From positions 1 through 6,472 of the forward strand of contig JAJYPG010000075.1 of NCBI GenBank assembly GCA_021795535.1: DNA of 6,472 nucleotides, given 5' to 3'. Shown one piece after another: positions 5,815 to 6,472 of this stretch. The position numbers and the translations under genes are program-made. How positions within the stretch are numbered: the stretch's first letter is position 1; every line of letters starts with the position of its first letter. Origin of the DNA: Planctomycetota bacterium (GTDB taxonomy: Bacteria > Planctomycetota > Phycisphaerae > WQYP01). The notes beneath the pieces are model-generated. The model made no database searches and was not told where the DNA came from. It worked only from the letters and a program-made list of their open reading frames with translations.

Positions 5815-6472
5815 ATGTCGAAATTTATGGGAAGTTTTTCTGATCCGGATCAAATTCTTCCGGAAAATCCGGTTCCAGACACCACTTCCCCGGCCACATC
5901 GTCATCTCCCGTCGGCGGGACTATACCACTGGCTGACGAACCACGCCCGCCAATGGCGGTTCCCCTGGCCACCCAGCCAACCGTACAAGGCACTACCGCG
6001 GCTTTGCCTCGGCAGGTTCCGGTGGCCGCACCTCCGGTCATCGCCCCAATCGCGTCCATCGCTTCCGTTCAACCCGGTGGATCAGATGTGGAAGCGGTGG
6101 AACAATTCGCCATGGCTTACCGTATGACCTGCGAACAACTGGGCAAGGTTATTGTCGGCCAGCAGGAAGTGATAGAACAGGTACTAACCGCCATGTTCTG
6201 CCAGGGCCATGTTCTGCTGGTGGGTGTGCCCGGTCTGGCCAAAACGCTGCTGGTGAAGACCATAAGCGATGTTCTGGAATTGGAATTCAAGCGTGTGCAG
6301 TTTACGCCTGATCTTATGCCTTCCGACATTACCGGCACCGATGTGCTGGAGGAAGACCGTGCCACGGGTCGCCGCGAATTCCGCTTTGTTCGCGGACCGC
6401 TGTTCGCCAATATTGTTCTGGCGGATGAAATTAACCGCACGCCGCCAAAAACCCAGGCTGCCCTGCTGGAGG
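5815..6472 (+). CDS. MoxR-family AAA+ ATPase (3' end outside window)
   Basis: The visible 219 residues cover the N-terminus and the first half of the ATPase core. MoxR proteins are cytoplasmic AAA+ chaperones, often next to genes for DUF58 and von Willebrand A-domain proteins, and help assemble or activate metal-containing or envelope complexes. Residues about 100-135 form the family's N-terminal helix ([15 protein letters not shown]). Walker A is GVPGLAKT (137-144, with the Ala typical of this family). [16 protein letters not shown] (162-177) and [20 protein letters not shown] (189-208, Walker B LADE) follow, then [11 protein letters not shown] at the edge. Before the core lies an unusual low-complexity stretch rich in Pro, Ala, Thr and Val (about residues 11-90), probably disordered. 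ATG 5815 has GGAG 7 nt upstream. An internal start at Met100 or Met104 would remove the extension but lacks comparable support. The partner genes would lie to the right of the window. Confidence 0.95.
   Translation, partial: MSKFMGSFSDPDQILPENPVPDTTSPATSSSPVGGTIPLADEPRPPMAVPLATQPTVQGTTAALPRQVPVAAPPVIAPIASIASVQPGGSDVEAVEQFAMAYRMTCEQLGKVIVGQQEVIEQVLTAMFCQGHVLLVGVPGLAKTLLVKTISDVLELEFKRVQFTPDLMPSDITGTDVLEEDRATGRREFRFVRGPLFANIVLADEINRTPPKTQAALLE

Noticed and set aside
5335..5853. Minus-strand 172-codon frame across the divergent region
   Set aside because: It overlaps the starts of both flanking genes, is rich in Arg and Ser, and has no motif. The flanking genes have better starts and ribosome binding sites.

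Overview
The window holds five protein-coding genes (two cut by the window edges) from what looks like an ordinary chromosomal stretch of a bacterium with moderate GC content. The mix is an E. coli-type methionyl-tRNA synthetase, a divergent Gfo/Idh/MocA-fold protein, a front-type acyl-lipid/acyl-CoA desaturase, a secreted or membrane-anchored TlpA-like protein and a MoxR ATPase with a long Pro/Ala-rich N-terminus. This would fit the Planctomycetota (perhaps Phycisphaerae). That placement is an inference from gene style only and is weak. I see no tRNA, rRNA, CRISPR array or transposase gene.

Layout: on the minus strand, metG (839-2890) is followed 70 bp later by a GTG-started Gfo/Idh-like gene (768 to 1, running off the left edge). 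The two are probably one transcript. A ~200-bp divergent control region (2891-3090) separates metG from a plus-strand desaturase gene (3091-4032). It carries a good extended -10 promoter for the desaturase and a dyad over a candidate metG -10. The desaturase converges on a minus-strand TlpA-like gene (4311-5465) across a 278-bp junction, which holds two 42-bp imperfect direct repeats and an inverted repeat. A second divergent region (5466-5814), rich in short palindromes, separates the TlpA-like gene from a plus-strand MoxR ATPase gene (5815 to the right edge).

The genes do not form one obvious pathway: translation, membrane-lipid unsaturation, an envelope thioredoxin-fold protein and an AAA+ chaperone. 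The most notable theme is that two of the five proteins look like pseudoenzymes. The Gfo/Idh-like protein lacks the usual Rossmann glycine pattern and the EKP lysine, and the TlpA-like protein lacks the CxxC redox motif although the rest of the fold is recognisable. I did not find convincing evidence of a new multi-gene system. The best candidates for undescribed biology are those two proteins, the repeat pair at 4130-4289 and the palindrome-dense leader upstream of the MoxR gene.
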